Shown one piece after another: positions 38,345-48,507 of a DNA stretch of 64,000 bases. The stretch comes from Pectobacterium peruviense (GTDB lineage: Bacteria; Pseudomonadota; Gammaproteobacteria; Enterobacterales; Enterobacteriaceae), in the NCBI RefSeq assembly GCF_002847345.1, contig NZ_LXFV01000034.1, positions 29,365 to 93,364 of the forward strand, written 5' to 3'. The stretch's first letter is position 1. Each line of letters begins with the position of its first letter. The position numbers were made by a program, and so were the translations under genes. The notes below the pieces were generated by a model. The model searched no databases. It was not told the DNA's origin and saw only the letters and a list, made by a program, of their open reading frames with translations.

Positions 38345-38484
38345 AGGGCGCGCATATTAACGTCGTAACGACATAGAGTCAAAGAAAAAGGCAGTGATGC
38401 ACCGCCTTTCACCAATATTCGCTTCCAGAGCGGCGCATAGTTTAAAATGCCTTTCATCATTACGCTACGGTTTATCAAAAAATT

Positions 38485-39069
38485 ATGCAGCAGATCGTTC
38501 TTGCCTCAACCTCACCTTACCGCCAAGCCTTATTGGAAAAGCTGACAGTACCCTTTGTCTGCGCGTCGCCAGACATCGATGAAACCCCTCGCGCTGGCGA
38601 AGATGCCATCGATCTCGTGATCCGCCTTGCTGAAAGTAAAGCGCGAGCGTTAGCCGCACACTACCCCAATCATTTGATTATTGGTTCCGATCAAGTGTGC
38701 GTATTGGGGAATTCCATTACGGGAAAACCGCATAATAAGATTAACGCAACACGGCAATTACAGCAGGCCAGCGGAAAATGCGTTTCCTTCTTTACCGGTT
38801 TAGCACTGTTTAATAGCGCAACTCAGTCAATGCAGAGCATCGCAGAACCCTTTGATGTGCATTTTCGCACACTAACGGAAGCAGAAATCGACGGCTATCT
38901 GGAGAAAGAACAACCATGGAACTGCGCAGGGAGTTTTAAAAGCGAAGGATTGGGCATTACCCTTTTTGAACGGTTATCTGGGCGAGATCCTAATACATTG
39001 ATTGGATTGCCACTGATCGCGCTGACGCAGATGCTGCAAAAGGAAGGCCTGAACCCATTGACGGTGTGA
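38485..39069 (+). CDS. yceF: Maf-like nucleotide pyrophosphatase YceF
   Basis: A 194-residue house-cleaning pyrophosphatase; the YceF subfamily acts on 7-methyl-GTP. Maf motifs are [50 protein letters not shown] and GSFKSEGLG. Start ATG 38485 matches E. coli YceF in position. It is divergent from yceD. Confidence 0.93.
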   Translation: MQQIVLASTSPYRQALLEKLTVPFVCASPDIDETPRAGEDAIDLVIRLAESKARALAAHYPNHLIIGSDQVCVLGNSITGKPHNKINATRQLQQASGKCVSFFTGLALFNSATQSMQSIAEPFDVHFRTLTEAEIDGYLEKEQPWNCAGSFKSEGLGITLFERLSGRDPNTLIGLPLIALTQMLQKEGLNPLTV

Positions 39070-39132
39070 AATGAATCGGGATAGCTCGATGGAGCGCTAT
39101 CCCGATAGATAAAACATGCACGATATGAGTCG

Positions 39133-40089
39133 TTAAATCTTTGTCTTACGCAAAACCTGTAGGCAGCGGCGTAACTTATCATCCAACGGCGCTTCGACTC
39201 TCAACGTCTCGCCAGTATTTGGGTGCTCAAAACGCAGCGCCTGTGCATGCAGAAATAGACGCTTTAAACCCGTACCTGTCAGTTGCTGATCGAACTCACG
39301 ATCGCCGTAACGGTCATCAAACGCGATCGGATGTCCGGCATACTGGGCGTGCACACGAATTTGATGTGTACGTCCGGTAACAGGGCTTGCCCTCACCAGC
39401 GTCGCGTGTTCAAAACGTTCTTCTATCTTAAAACGTGTTTCTGACGGTTTACCTTCGCTGTTTACCCGTACGATGCGTTCACCGCTTTGCAGGATATTTT
39501 TCAACAGCGGCGCCTGAACGACCTTGCAGTGGGACTGCCACTGGCCGCGAACCAGCGCCAGATAGTCTTTTTGCATACCTTTCAACCGCAGCTGTTCATG
39601 CAGAGAACGCAACGCCGAACGTTTTTTGGCTACCAGCAAAACACCAGAAGTATCGCGATCAAGGCGGTGTACTAGCTCCAAAAAACGCGCTTCCGGGCGT
39701 AAAGCGCGCAGCCCTTCAATCACGCCGAAGCTTAGACCACTGCCGCCGTGCACCGCAGTGCCTGAAGGCTTATTCAGCACCAACAGGTAGTCATCTTCAT
39801 AAATAATACATTCGGCCAGCGCTGCTACTTTGCCAAGACTGGCAGAAACAGGTGTTTCATCGCGTTCTGCCTGTCGAACCGGCGGAATACGGATAACATC
39901 ACCGTCGAGTAATTTATACTCCGGCTTGACCCGTTTCTTATTTATCCTTACCTCACCTTTTCGCAAGATTCGGTAAACCATGCTTTTAGGCACACCCTTT
40001 AAGTAGGTATGCAAAAAATTATCGATACGTTGCCCCGCTTCATCTGCGGAGATCGTCACAAATTGTACTGAAGGATTATCTGTTTTCAT
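39133..40089 (-). CDS. rluC: 23S rRNA pseudouridine synthase RluC
   Basis: A 318-residue enzyme that makes pseudouridine at 23S rRNA positions 955, 2504 and 2580. An N-terminal S4 domain (DEAGQRIDNFLHTYLKGVPKSMVYRILRKGEVRIN) is followed by the RluA-type catalytic domain with Asp in LVHRLDRDTSGVLLVAK and the later motif TGRTHQIRVH. Length matches E. coli (319). It is convergent with yceF and divergent from rne. Confidence 0.97.
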   Translation of the reverse strand: MKTDNPSVQFVTISADEAGQRIDNFLHTYLKGVPKSMVYRILRKGEVRINKKRVKPEYKLLDGDVIRIPPVRQAERDETPVSASLGKVAALAECIIYEDDYLLVLNKPSGTAVHGGSGLSFGVIEGLRALRPEARFLELVHRLDRDTSGVLLVAKKRSALRSLHEQLRLKGMQKDYLALVRGQWQSHCKVVQAPLLKNILQSGERIVRVNSEGKPSETRFKIEERFEHATLVRASPVTGRTHQIRVHAQYAGHPIAFDDRYGDREFDQQLTGTGLKRLFLHAQALRFEHPNTGETLRVEAPLDDKLRRCLQVLRKTKI

Positions 40090-40679
40090 GATGCGCGATT
40101 CTAATTAGAGCAACCCGATAGCGCCACTTCTTTTTCTGTGCTTAACTGTGTGTCTGACTTATGAAGATATTGTTGCACTATCGGATGAGTAACGGGTGAG
40201 TGCGCTGTAGCATCAAACCCCGTCCGTTTGGTGATAACAACAGAACTATCTTTATACAGACAGGCAAAGTCATCTTGCTATAACGGTATCGGCAGTGGAA
40301 TAATGCTTTTGCGTTTCCCACGCGGATTTCCGATAAACAAGGGGAAATTGCGAAGTTATTAAGTTTGCCTGATGACGCACACACGCAGCAATGGCGTAAG
40401 ACGTAATGTGAAATCAAGCAGTTAGCGGGCTGCGGATTGCAGCTTGGCCGGCAAATGGAATCAGATCTGGCGACATTATTCAGAAGCTGTTCCCTCAGTA
40501 AATGCGCTGTTTTCCATCAGGAAACACAGGCTACCGAAACATGCGTCTCTATGCAGGCGACAACCGGGAGGTTGACGTCCCTGCGATAAGCCACGAGGCC
40601 ATCGGTTCACTCCGGTCATGCGGTTCTTTTGTCCGCAGCTCTATCAATAATGCAAGTAAAAATAACGAGTAAGTTGAAG
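40090..40679. promoter_or_regulatory. rluC-rne divergent region with the long rne 5' leader
   Basis: About 590 bases without a convincing gene. In E. coli rne has a 361-nt leader whose hairpins let RNase E autoregulate its own mRNA (established). A similar leader is expected here. Short hairpins are visible near the end, for example GCGG-TTCTTTTGT-CCGC around 40621-40637. The minus-strand open frame at 40178-40417 has no ribosome-binding site or family features. Confidence 0.5.
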
Positions 40680-43600
40680 ATGAAAAGAATGTTAATTAAC
40701 GCAACTCAGCAGGAAGAGTTGCGTGTTGCCTTGGTTGATGGTCAACGGCTGTATGATTTGGATATAGAAAGTCCAGGTCATGAGCAGAAGAAAGCAAATA
40801 TCTACAAAGGTAAAATCACTCGTATCGAACCCAGTCTTGAAGCGGCTTTTGTTGATTACGGCGCTGAAAGGCACGGTTTCCTCCCTCTTAAAGAAATCGC
40901 CCGCGAATACTTCCCCAACAACTATGCTTCCCATGGTCGTCCTAACATTAAAGACGTGTTACGTGAAGGTCAGGAAGTTATTGTTCAGGTAGACAAAGAA
41001 GAGCGTGGCAACAAAGGCGCAGCGCTGACCACGTTTATCAGCCTCGCTGGTAGCTATCTGGTCTTAATGCCGAATAACCCTCGCGCAGGCGGTATTTCAC
41101 GCCGGATCGAAGGTGACGATCGTACTGAGCTCAAAGAAGCGCTGGGATCGTTACAGCTGCCTGATGGCATGGGACTCATTGTTCGTACGGCGGGTGTGGG
41201 TAAATCCGCTGAAGCACTGCAATGGGATCTGGCTTTCCGTCTGAAACACTGGGACGCGATCAAAAAAGCCGCTGAAGGTCGCCAGGCACCGTTCCTGATT
41301 CATCAGGAAAGTAACGTGATCGTCCGTGCTTTCCGTGATTATCTGCGCCCAGATATTGGCGAGATTCTGATCGACAATCCAAAAATTCTCGACCTGGCGA
41401 AAGAACACATTTCTGCGCTGGGCCGCCCCGATTTCAGCAGTAAAATCAAATTGTATAGTGGTGAAATCCCGCTTTTCAGCCACTATCAGATCGAATCGCA
41501 GATTGAATCGGCTTTCCAACGTGAAGTTCGCCTGCCGTCCGGCGGCTCTATCGTTATCGATACGACCGAAGCGTTGACGGCCATTGATATCAACTCCGCC
41601 CGCGCAACACGCGGTGGTGATATTGAAGAAACGGCGTTTAACACCAACCTTGAAGCCGCTGACGAAATTGCTCGCCAATTACGCCTGCGTGACCTCGGTG
41701 GCCTGATCGTCATCGACTTCATCGATATGACCCCAGTTCGTCACCAGCGTGAAGTTGAAAACCGCCTGCGCGATTCAGTACGCCAAGATCGTGCTCGTAT
41801 TCAGATCGGTCGGATCTCCCGCTTTGGTCTGCTGGAAATGTCACGTCAGCGTCTGAGTCCTTCACTGGGCGAATCCAGCCATCATGTTTGTCCTCGCTGT
41901 ACTGGGACAGGCACGATTCGTGACAATGAATCACTTTCGCTGTCCATTCTTCGTCTGATTGAAGAAGAAGCGCTGAAAGAAAACACCAAAGAAGTTCACG
42001 CTATTGTTCCAGTCCAGATTGCATCCTATCTGCTGAACGAGAAGCGTGATGCCGTTAACGCCATTGAGACACGTCAGGGTGGTGTACGCGCCATCATCGT
42101 GCCACATGACGGAATGCAAACACCGCACTACTCCGTGGTTCGTGTCCGTAAAGGCGAAGAAAAGCCGACGCTCAGCTATTTGTTGCCTCAGCGTTTGGAA
42201 ACGGAAACGCAGCAGTTGCAAGACGAGCAAACCATCGAACGTAAACAGCCTGAGCAACCAGCTTTAGCAACGTTCAGCATGGTTGAAATGCCAGAGGAAA
42301 CCACGCCACCGACTGCCAAAGCGACTCCTGCTGTAGCAAAAGCCGCAGAAGAAGCTCAACCAGGTCTCATTAGCCGTTTCTTCAGTGCGTTAAAAGGCGT
42401 CTTTACTTCTGAACCAACCGCAAAAGCAGCGGATAACGTTGACGAGAAGAAAGCCGAAGAAGAGAAATCTACTGAAGGCCAACGCTCTGACCGTCGGAAT
42501 TCACGCCGTCAAAGTAATAATCGCCGTGACCGTGGCTCTCGTGACAATCGTGACAATCGTGACAATCGTGACAATCGTGACAATCGTGACAATCGTGACA
42601 ATCGTGAACAGCGTGATGATCAGCGCCGTAATAAGCGACAAAACGACGAAACGGTTGCTGAAACTCGCGTTGCGGAAAATGTGGAGAAAGCCGGTTCAGA
42701 AGAACAGCCGCGCCGTGAACCACGTGCTGAACGTCAGCGTCGTCGTCAGGACGAGCGCCGCCAAGCTCCGACAGAGGAAAAAATTCAGCCAACTGTTGAT
42801 GAGTCAGATGACAATGCAGCCGAGCAGGATAAACCGACTCAGGTTATGCAACGTCGCCAACGCCGTCAGTTAACGCAGAAAGTTCGTGTCCAGTCTGAAG
42901 CTCAGCAGGTCACCCTCTCTGAGAACACGGCACCGGTTGCTGAAGCACCTGAACTGGCTCAAGCTTACGTCAAACCAAGCGATGTTGCGGTAGACCATAA
43001 CGAGAGCGATAACGACCAAAACGATGCAAATCGTGCCAATGGCGAAAATGGCGGTATGCCACGTCGCTCACGTCGTTCACCTCGCCACCTGCGCGTCAGC
43101 GGCCAGCGCCGTCGTCGCTATCGTGATGAGCGTTACCCATCCCAGTCGCCGATGCAGTTGGAATTTGCCGCTGCGTCACCGGAGATGGCATCAGGGAAAG
43201 TGTGGGTCAGCTACCCTGTCGCACAGCCACAGCTGGCTGAAACCCAACAGCAGGAAGAGAACATAGCGGCTATCGAAACACCGCTGTTACCAGCCGTTGT
43301 CGACGTTGCCCTGACGGCACAAGCCGATACCGCTGAATCCAACGCGATTGAAAACGTTGCGATTACTGAAGCAGTCGTTCATGAAGATGCTGTTGTAACA
43401 GCAACAGCACAATCTGCGGACGTCGTTCAGGACAGCAATGTAGCGGATGTCGAAGTGAGTGCTGCTGACGAAGACACTGTCGTTGAGCCCATCACCGAGA
43501 ACACAGCGATCGATGATGCCATCGCTGCAATTACCGTGAGTGCGGTTGAAGAAGCAAAAGCTGTTGAGGTTGATGATACGGCTTCGACACAGGTAACTGA

Positions 43601-44054
43601 AAACGCACAGACCGTTGAAGCTACTGTTGCTGTTGAGACTGCTGTTGCTGAAGAAAAACCGACAGATGACATCGCTGACACGACCGAGACAGCCGATGTG
43701 GCAGAACCGGTTTCTACCCCGGTGATTTCCGCAGTACAGGAAATCAGCCAGCCACAAATCGTTCAGGATGAGCCAGTAGTCGCTACCAGCGCACAGCCGG
43801 TTGTGGAAGAGCCTGTATCGAGCGTAGCAAAACCAGCGGCTGTTGTTGGTGTTATTGAACAGCCTAGCTATAAGCTCCATGCAACGGCACCAATGACTAA
43901 AGCTCCGGCTCCGGCATACAACGTTGAGCCTGCTCGACACAGTGATTGGGTCCGTCCAGCCTATCCGTTCTCAGGAAAAGGCTCGGCAGGCGGTCATTCC
44001 GCAGTTAACCAGTCAACTGCGCCAGCAACCAAGCCTACGCCAATTAACGAGTAA
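40680..44054 (+). CDS. rne: Ribonuclease E
   Basis: A 1124-residue endoribonuclease and degradosome scaffold. The catalytic half starts [17 protein letters not shown], carries the S1 domain (about 35-125), the DNase I-like domain with IDINSARAT (catalytic Asp) and VIDFIDM, and the Zn-link CPRCTGTG. The unstructured half has the amphipathic membrane anchor [20 protein letters not shown], arginine-rich RNA-binding tracts, a 7-copy Asp-Asn-Arg repeat, an Ala/Val/Glu-rich linker and a C-terminal PNPase-binding motif [12 protein letters not shown]. The start follows GAGTAAG; an upstream in-frame reading lacks support. Confidence 0.98.
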   Translation: MKRMLINATQQEELRVALVDGQRLYDLDIESPGHEQKKANIYKGKITRIEPSLEAAFVDYGAERHGFLPLKEIAREYFPNNYASHGRPNIKDVLREGQEVIVQVDKEERGNKGAALTTFISLAGSYLVLMPNNPRAGGISRRIEGDDRTELKEALGSLQLPDGMGLIVRTAGVGKSAEALQWDLAFRLKHWDAIKKAAEGRQAPFLIHQESNVIVRAFRDYLRPDIGEILIDNPKILDLAKEHISALGRPDFSSKIKLYSGEIPLFSHYQIESQIESAFQREVRLPSGGSIVIDTTEALTAIDINSARATRGGDIEETAFNTNLEAADEIARQLRLRDLGGLIVIDFIDMTPVRHQREVENRLRDSVRQDRARIQIGRISRFGLLEMSRQRLSPSLGESSHHVCPRCTGTGTIRDNESLSLSILRLIEEEALKENTKEVHAIVPVQIASYLLNEKRDAVNAIETRQGGVRAIIVPHDGMQTPHYSVVRVRKGEEKPTLSYLLPQRLETETQQLQDEQTIERKQPEQPALATFSMVEMPEETTPPTAKATPAVAKAAEEAQPGLISRFFSALKGVFTSEPTAKAADNVDEKKAEEEKSTEGQRSDRRNSRRQSNNRRDRGSRDNRDNRDNRDNRDNRDNRDNREQRDDQRRNKRQNDETVAETRVAENVEKAGSEEQPRREPRAERQRRRQDERRQAPTEEKIQPTVDESDDNAAEQDKPTQVMQRRQRRQLTQKVRVQSEAQQVTLSENTAPVAEAPELAQAYVKPSDVAVDHNESDNDQNDANRANGENGGMPRRSRRSPRHLRVSGQRRRRYRDERYPSQSPMQLEFAAASPEMASGKVWVSYPVAQPQLAETQQQEENIAAIETPLLPAVVDVALTAQADTAESNAIENVAITEAVVHEDAVVTATAQSADVVQDSNVADVEVSAADEDTVVEPITENTAIDDAIAAITVSAVEEAKAVEVDDTASTQVTENAQTVEATVAVETAVAEEKPTDDIADTTETADVAEPVSTPVISAVQEISQPQIVQDEPVVATSAQPVVEEPVSSVAKPAAVVGVIEQPSYKLHATAPMTKAPAPAYNVEPARHSDWVRPAYPFSGKGSAGGHSAVNQSTAPATKPTPINE
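42541..42603 (+). repeat. Seven tandem copies of a 9-bp unit inside rne
   Basis: GTGACAATC is repeated seven times without mismatch, encoding Asp-Asn-Arg triplets in the arginine-rich RNA-binding part of RNase E; an eighth degenerate copy follows (GTGAACAGC). The unit is a multiple of three, so copy changes keep the frame. Confidence 0.95.
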
Positions 44055-44073
44055 TACTGACTTTTATAGACAA

Positions 44074-44102
44074 ATACCCGCCAATTGGCGGGTATTTTTT
44101 TA
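44074..44102 (+). terminator. Rho-independent terminator of rne
   Basis: ATACCCGCC-AATT-GGCGGGTAT is followed by seven T residues, 19 bases past the rne stop codon. Confidence 0.93.
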
Positions 44103-44116
44103 CGTACAATCTTTTG

Positions 44117-44404
44117 CTAACCTAAAAAATTCAATAGTTTGATATCTACACTGTCCGTTTTGCCATCCAGTTCGGCCAGAAAACTTTTAAAGTGCACACT
44201 CTGCTCATGTAATGTCAGAGCATCACGATCCTTCCAGCGTTCGAAGAACACAAACGAACCGAGTTTATCCACGACTTCATGCAGATCATATTGCACATTG
44301 CCCGCTTCCTGTCGGCTAGGTGATACCACACGTTTTAGCGTTGCGGTAACATCAGCGATGAACTCTACCTTTGCCTGAATAGTGGCGACAATACGAATTT
44401 CCAT
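44117..44404 (-). CDS. ABM-fold (antibiotic biosynthesis monooxygenase domain) quinol-oxidase-like protein
   Basis: A 95-residue single-domain protein of the ABM/YgiN type. Features are MEIRIVATIQAKVEFIADV, SPSRQEAGNVQYDLHE, FVFFERWKDRDALTLHEQSVHFKSF, where the conserved His of LHEQS/HF is typical. Small ABM proteins act as monooxygenases or quinone-handling enzymes; the substrate here is unknown. ATG 44404 has AAGGG six bases upstream. It lies alone between rne and pyrC. Confidence 0.85.
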   Translation of the reverse strand: MEIRIVATIQAKVEFIADVTATLKRVVSPSRQEAGNVQYDLHEVVDKLGSFVFFERWKDRDALTLHEQSVHFKSFLAELDGKTDSVDIKLLNFLG

Positions 44405-44588
44405 ATACATCCCTTATTTATCAATGAAAAGATAATGCTATCAGATGCCAATCTGCGCTTAATTTCAAGCATTCATCAACAAACTGATGCATTCAAATGG
44501 CTTTACGCTTATCCTCATTCCCCGCCGTATCAGTCCCAAAACCAACCGAAAGACGATGTTTTTCTACTGACCGCCGGAGCGCAATTCC

Positions 44589-45632
44589 ATGACCGCACAG
44601 CCTACTATTCTTAAAATCCGTCGCCCTGACGATTGGCACATTCATCTGCGTGACGATCGGATGCTGGAAACCGTTCTACCCTATACCAGCCGTTTCTTTG
44701 GCCGTGCGATTGTTATGCCGAACCTGACGCCACCGATTACCAGCGTAGCCAGCGCTATCGCGTATCGTCAGCGTATTTTAGCCGCTGTCCCGCAAGGCGA
44801 TGACTTCCATCCTCTGATGACGTGTTACCTGACAGATGCCTTAGATGCCAATGAAATCGTAAGTGGCTTTGAGCAAGGCGTCTTTACCGCTGCCAAACTC
44901 TATCCAGCCAATGCCACAACGAACTCCAGCCATGGCGTAACCAGCGTCTCCAATATCTCCGGGATTCTGGAGAAAATGCAAAAAATGGGTATGCCGTTAC
45001 TCATTCACGGTGAAGTCACCGATCCTGCTATTGATATTTTCGATCGGGAAGCTCGCTTTATCGAAACTATTCTGGAACCTTTACGCCAGGATTTCCCTGA
45101 ACTGAAGGTCGTTCTCGAACACATTACGACGAAAGAAGCAGCGGAATATGTTGTTGCAGGCAATGCTTATCTCGCTGCAACCATCACTCCCCAGCACTTG
45201 ATGTTTAATCGTAATCATATGCTCGTCGGTGGCGTTCGCCCTCACTTGTATTGTCTACCGATCTTAAAACGCAACACACATCAACAAGCGTTGCGTGAAG
45301 CCGTCGCCAGCGGCTGCGACCGACTTTTCCTCGGTACAGATTCCGCGCCGCATGCCAAACACAGGAAAGAATCCAGCTGTGGCTGTGCTGGCGTGTTCAA
45401 TGCTCAGGCTGCATTAAGTACCTACGCCACCGTTTTTGAAGAAATGAACGCACTCGATAAACTCGAAGCATTCTGCTCCCTGAATGGCCCACAGTTTTAT
45501 GGCCTGCCAGTGAACGACAGCTGGATTGAGCTTCATCGTGAAACAGTCACGTTCCCTGAAGAAATCTCGCTCGGCGACGAGTCACTCATCCCCTTCCTTG
45601 CCGGACAAAGCCTCAACTGGTCAGTTCGTTAA
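44589..45632 (+). CDS. pyrC: Dihydroorotase
   Basis: A 347-residue zinc amidohydrolase of pyrimidine synthesis that cyclises carbamoyl-aspartate to dihydroorotate. The metal motif is [10 protein letters not shown], the carboxylated lysine is in [18 protein letters not shown], with further ligands in [16 protein letters not shown] and [11 protein letters not shown]. Length is that of E. coli PyrC. In E. coli it is controlled by PurR and by start-site switching; no clear PurR box is seen. Confidence 0.97.
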   Translation: MTAQPTILKIRRPDDWHIHLRDDRMLETVLPYTSRFFGRAIVMPNLTPPITSVASAIAYRQRILAAVPQGDDFHPLMTCYLTDALDANEIVSGFEQGVFTAAKLYPANATTNSSHGVTSVSNISGILEKMQKMGMPLLIHGEVTDPAIDIFDREARFIETILEPLRQDFPELKVVLEHITTKEAAEYVVAGNAYLAATITPQHLMFNRNHMLVGGVRPHLYCLPILKRNTHQQALREAVASGCDRLFLGTDSAPHAKHRKESSCGCAGVFNAQAALSTYATVFEEMNALDKLEAFCSLNGPQFYGLPVNDSWIELHRETVTFPEEISLGDESLIPFLAGQSLNWSVR

Positions 45633-45638
45633 TCGACA

Positions 45639-45674
45639 AGCCCATTTGCATTATGCCGATGGGCTAAATTTTAT
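45639..45674 (+). terminator. Terminator of pyrC
   Basis: AGCCCAT and ATGGGCT form a 7-bp stem with a 13-base loop, followed by AAATTTTATT, just after the pyrC stop. Confidence 0.6.
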
Positions 45675-45700
45675 TATGCATCTTGTTCTTCTTCTTTAAT

Positions 45701-45720
45701 AACTGTATAAATAAACAGTT
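45701..45720. promoter_or_regulatory. LexA (SOS) box upstream of dinI
   Basis: AACTGTATAAATAAACAGTT contains CTG-N10-CAG, matching the LexA consensus TACTGTATATATATACAGTA with few changes. It lies 18 bases before the dinI ATG. dinI is a known SOS gene. Confidence 0.9.
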
Positions 45721-45738
45721 AAAAAATTGGAGGTCAGC

Positions 45739-45978
45739 ATGCGCGTAGAAATCACTCTTGCAAAGACAGCGCCTTTACCCGCCGGTGCCATCGAAGCGCT
45801 CAGGCATGAGCTGGAAAAACGTATTCACAAAATTTATCCCGATACGCCCATTCAGGTTCGTTATGCATCCGCAAATAACCTGACGGTGATGGGAGCGGGT
45901 AAAGATGACAAAGATCGTATCTCTGAAATTTTGCAGGAAACGTGGGAAAGTGCCGATGACTGGTTTACAGCAGAGTAA
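45739..45978 (+). CDS. dinI: DNA-damage-inducible protein DinI
   Basis: A 79-residue modulator of RecA filaments that tunes the SOS response. It begins MRVEITLAKTAPLPAGAIEALRHELEKRI and ends in an acidic helix (DDKDRISEILQETWESADDWF) as in E. coli DinI, which contacts RecA. GGAGG precedes the ATG at good spacing. LexA control is indicated by the box directly upstream. Confidence 0.96.
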   Translation: MRVEITLAKTAPLPAGAIEALRHELEKRIHKIYPDTPIQVRYASANNLTVMGAGKDDKDRISEILQETWESADDWFTAE

Positions 45979-46066
45979 TCTAAAGCTTGAAAGATAACGA
46001 AGATATAGGCTGTAATGGCAGTTACAAGCGGCATTTCGCCATGTGCTATGACCGAGGATATCTGTG

Positions 46067-46324
46067 ATGACGGTAGAAAAACCAGAAGAGGCAATGACAT
46101 TCGGGGAGTTGCTGGAGCTAATTGGCGAGCAACAACGCAAGATCGATGCTCTGGAACTTGCCTTTTCATCCCTGGCATTCTGCCTCGATGAGAAAGCAAA
46201 CACACTGATGATTCACAATCTGACATTGGAATCTCAAAATGAGAATCGGGATCCCGCGATGAAGAAATACCTTGCCCGACTTGCTGCCGCATTAGAGAAA
46301 AACGCAGGGCCGGCTCCGGAATAA
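46067..46324 (+). CDS. Small helical protein downstream of dinI (function unknown)
   Basis: An 85-residue protein that I do not recognise with certainty. It is predicted mostly alpha-helical: FGELLELIGEQQRKIDALELAFSSLAFCLDEK looks amphipathic with possible coiled coil, then a second helix AMKKYLARLAAALEKN. No signal peptide is seen. ATG 46067 has GAGG about 9 bases upstream. It starts 88 bases after dinI with no clear terminator between, so it could be partly co-transcribed with the SOS gene. Confidence 0.7.
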   Translation: MTVEKPEEAMTFGELLELIGEQQRKIDALELAFSSLAFCLDEKANTLMIHNLTLESQNENRDPAMKKYLARLAAALEKNAGPAPE

Positions 46325-46352
46325 TGTTCTACTGCACCTATAAGAGTACCTT

Positions 46353-46386
46353 CGGGATGAAGGCCTATTCGTCCCGATATTTTATC
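46353..46386 (+). terminator. Weak terminator after the unknown gene
   Basis: CGGGATGA and TCGTCCCG pair with one mismatch around an 8-base loop and are followed by ATATTTTATC. Confidence 0.5.
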
Positions 46387-46563
46387 TGATACATCGTTTA
46401 TCCCTTCAACATACCCGCCTGTGTAATGTTTTTTTCGAAAAATTGAAAATATTTCCCATAAATTAAATAAGCCACAGTATACTCATAATGCTCGTTTAAA
46501 ATAATGAGCCACCTGAAGCCTCGTTAGTCACTCATGTTAGTAACTAGTCAATAAGGGGTATTT

Positions 46564-46818
46564 ATGGATAGAAAAAATGAAGTTATTCAGACACATCCTC
46601 TTGTAGGTTGGGACATCAGCACCGTTGACAGTTATGACGCCATGATGATCCGTTTACACTACTTATCCACCTCGGATCAAGCACCAGATGAAGCACATGT
46701 AGACCGTACGCTGTGGCTAACAACCGATGTAGCAAGGCAGTTGATACACATACTTGAAGCTGGCATTGCGAAAATCGAATCAACAGACTGTGACGTCAGT
46801 GATTATCGAAAACATTAG
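46564..46818 (+). CDS. bssS: Biofilm formation regulator BssS
   Basis: An 84-residue protein homologous to E. coli BssS (YceP), which affects biofilm and indole/AI-2-linked gene expression by an unknown mechanism. It shares EVIQTHPLVGWDISTVDSYDAMM, LWLTTDVARQLI and LEAGIAKIES with E. coli. AAGGGG precedes the ATG. Upstream 240 bases are AT-rich and probably hold the promoter. Confidence 0.95.
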   Translation: MDRKNEVIQTHPLVGWDISTVDSYDAMMIRLHYLSTSDQAPDEAHVDRTLWLTTDVARQLIHILEAGIAKIESTDCDVSDYRKH

Positions 46819-47273
46819 TAATTGATAACGTTATTAATATTATATTCAATACCCAATGATTTGCTTTAATGACATTTGCTTTAGTAACAACACCGCCCTA
46901 TCGGCGGTGTTGTTATTTTAGGTCTATTCTCATTTCTTTTTATACCCGCGAATCAATTAAACCAAGTCACCTTCCTTTATACCAATAATCACCCACTAGA
47001 TAGTTATTCAACTAATAGAGCATTTCCCATTCCTTTAATTTATTTCGTTATCGTATTTATTTATCTTCCACCTGAAAACAAGTATCAGAAATATCTATTT
47101 CAATTAAAGAACTTCCATAACCAAATTGAATAAATTATGAATTTAAATTCAAAAAATCTGCTCATGTTTATGATAATGTTGCAATTTGGAAGTTTATATT
47201 GCTTTTATGTTTCTTCCTGTTAAATTTTTTTCCGGATTGACCACGTTACCGATCTGATTAAGGAACTATCACT
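46819..47273. other. Intergenic region between bssS and yceJ
   Basis: A 455-base AT-rich stretch with no gene. A terminator for bssS lies at its left end (46886-46918). The right end should contain the yceJ-yceI promoter. No small RNA is recognised. Confidence 0.6.
46886..46918 (+). terminator. Terminator of bssS
   Basis: AACAACACCGCC-CTATC-GGCGGTGTTGTT is a perfect 12-bp stem followed by ATTTTA. Confidence 0.88.
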
Positions 47274-47828
47274 ATGCTTTGGCGTAATACCTCTTCCCGT
47301 TATGGCCATATCAGCATTCTTTTGCATTGGATTGCAGCGTTGACTGTTTATGGCATGTTTGCTTTAGGACTGTGGATGGTCACATTAGGGTACTACAACA
47401 TCTGGTACCACCGTGCCCCAGAGATCCACAGAGCCATTGGTGTGCTGCTCTTTGCCATCATTATCTTCCGCGTGGTATGGCGTTTTATCTCTCCGCCGCC
47501 ACCTCCGTTGAAAAGTTACTCCACATTGACCCGCGTCAGCGCGACGCTGGCGCATATTGCACTTTATGTCATTCTTTTCGCCATTCTCATTAGTGGATAT
47601 CTCATTTCCACTGCGGAAGGGCATTCAATCTCAGTTTTTGGCTGGTTTTCTATTCCGGCCATTGTCAGCGGCTTGACGGATCAGGCCGATATAGCAGGCG
47701 ACGTGCATCTTTATCTTGCATGGGCGGTGGTTGCCTTATCAGCACTGCACGGTTTAGCCGCATTAAAACACCACTTTATCGATGGTGATAACACGTTGAA
47801 ACGGATGTTGGGTCGCAACGTTCCTTAA
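47274..47828 (+). CDS. yceJ: Cytochrome b561 family protein YceJ
   Basis: A 184-residue four-helix membrane cytochrome b561 that likely transfers electrons between quinol and a periplasmic partner. Haem-ligand histidines are in [14 protein letters not shown] (helix 1), [12 protein letters not shown] (helix 2), [19 protein letters not shown] (helix 3) and [11 protein letters not shown] (helix 4). It is followed after 25 bases by yceI, the usual pair. Confidence 0.93.
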   Translation: MLWRNTSSRYGHISILLHWIAALTVYGMFALGLWMVTLGYYNIWYHRAPEIHRAIGVLLFAIIIFRVVWRFISPPPPPLKSYSTLTRVSATLAHIALYVILFAILISGYLISTAEGHSISVFGWFSIPAIVSGLTDQADIAGDVHLYLAWAVVALSALHGLAALKHHFIDGDNTLKRMLGRNVP

Positions 47829-47853
47829 CTTTCTGGATTTATGGAGAAAATCA

Positions 47854-48432
47854 ATGCTGAAGAAAACACTACTGAGCCTGACGGCAATATCCATGCTTGC
47901 TTCTGCCGGTTCTGCACTGGCGGCAGAGTACAAGTTCGATAAAGAAGGCCAGCACGCGTTTATTGAATTCCGCATTAAACACCTCGGCTACAGCTGGCTT
48001 TACGGCAGCTTTAACGATTTCGACGGCACTTTTGCCTTTGATGAGAAAAATCCATCATCGGATAAAGTGAATGTCACTATCAACACCAACAGCGTTGACA
48101 CTAATCACGCTGAACGTGACAAGCACCTTCGCAGTGCAGAATTTTTAAACGTGTCCAAGCATCCGCAGGCAACGTTTACCTCAACGGAAGTGAAGAAAGA
48201 CGGCGAGGATTACGATATTACCGGTAATTTGACCTTAAATGGCGTGACCAAGCCTGTTAAGTTGGATGCCAAACTCATCGGTCAGGGCGATGACCCATGG
48301 GGTAACTATCGCGCAGGATTTCAGGCCGAAGGGACAATCAAGCTGAAAGATTTCGACATTACGACCGATTTGGGTCCCGCTTCACAGGATGTAGAACTGA
48401 TTATTGCCGTTGAAGGCGTTCGCCAGAAATAA
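47854..48432 (+). CDS. yceI: Periplasmic lipid-binding YceI family protein
   Basis: A 192-residue periplasmic lipocalin-like protein, about 170 residues after cleavage of the signal peptide [24 protein letters not shown]. The YceI domain binds a polyisoprenoid in homologues, possibly a quinone. Motifs are [25 protein letters not shown] and [16 protein letters not shown] precedes the ATG. Its pairing with cytochrome b561 suggests a shared quinone or redox role. Confidence 0.95.
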   Translation: MLKKTLLSLTAISMLASAGSALAAEYKFDKEGQHAFIEFRIKHLGYSWLYGSFNDFDGTFAFDEKNPSSDKVNVTINTNSVDTNHAERDKHLRSAEFLNVSKHPQATFTSTEVKKDGEDYDITGNLTLNGVTKPVKLDAKLIGQGDDPWGNYRAGFQAEGTIKLKDFDITTDLGPASQDVELIIAVEGVRQK

Positions 48433-48455
48433 GCTTCCGTAATGTCATTAGCAGC

Positions 48456-48485
48456 AAAAAGCCCTTTCCTTTGGAAAGGGCTTTT
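48456..48485. terminator. Bidirectional terminator between yceI and trhO
   Basis: AAAAAGCCCTTT and AAAGGGCTTTTT pair perfectly around CCTTTGG-type loop bases, with A and T runs on both sides. Confidence 0.92.
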
Positions 48486-48507
48486 TATATTGACGAGTGG
48501 CAGTGAG

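Noticed and set aside
40178..40417. Minus-strand open frame in the rne leader
   Set aside because: No ribosome-binding site, no recognisable domain, and it falls in a region expected to be rne untranslated leader.
42541..42603. Possible CRISPR-like repeat array
   Set aside because: The units are contiguous 9-mers inside a coding region without spacers; this is a coding tandem repeat.
42469..42792. Minus-strand open frame with His-Asp-Cys repeats
   Set aside because: It is the antisense of the 9-bp repeat in rne and has no ribosome-binding site or homology; rne is clearly the real gene.
43287..43940. Long minus-strand open frame within the 3' part of rne
   Set aside because: Its Asn/Cys/Phe-rich composition is the reverse complement of the Ala/Val/Glu-rich rne linker; it is a shadow.
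44530..44588. PurR box upstream of pyrC
   Set aside because: The best match (around AAGACGATGTTTTTCT) agrees poorly with the PurR consensus.
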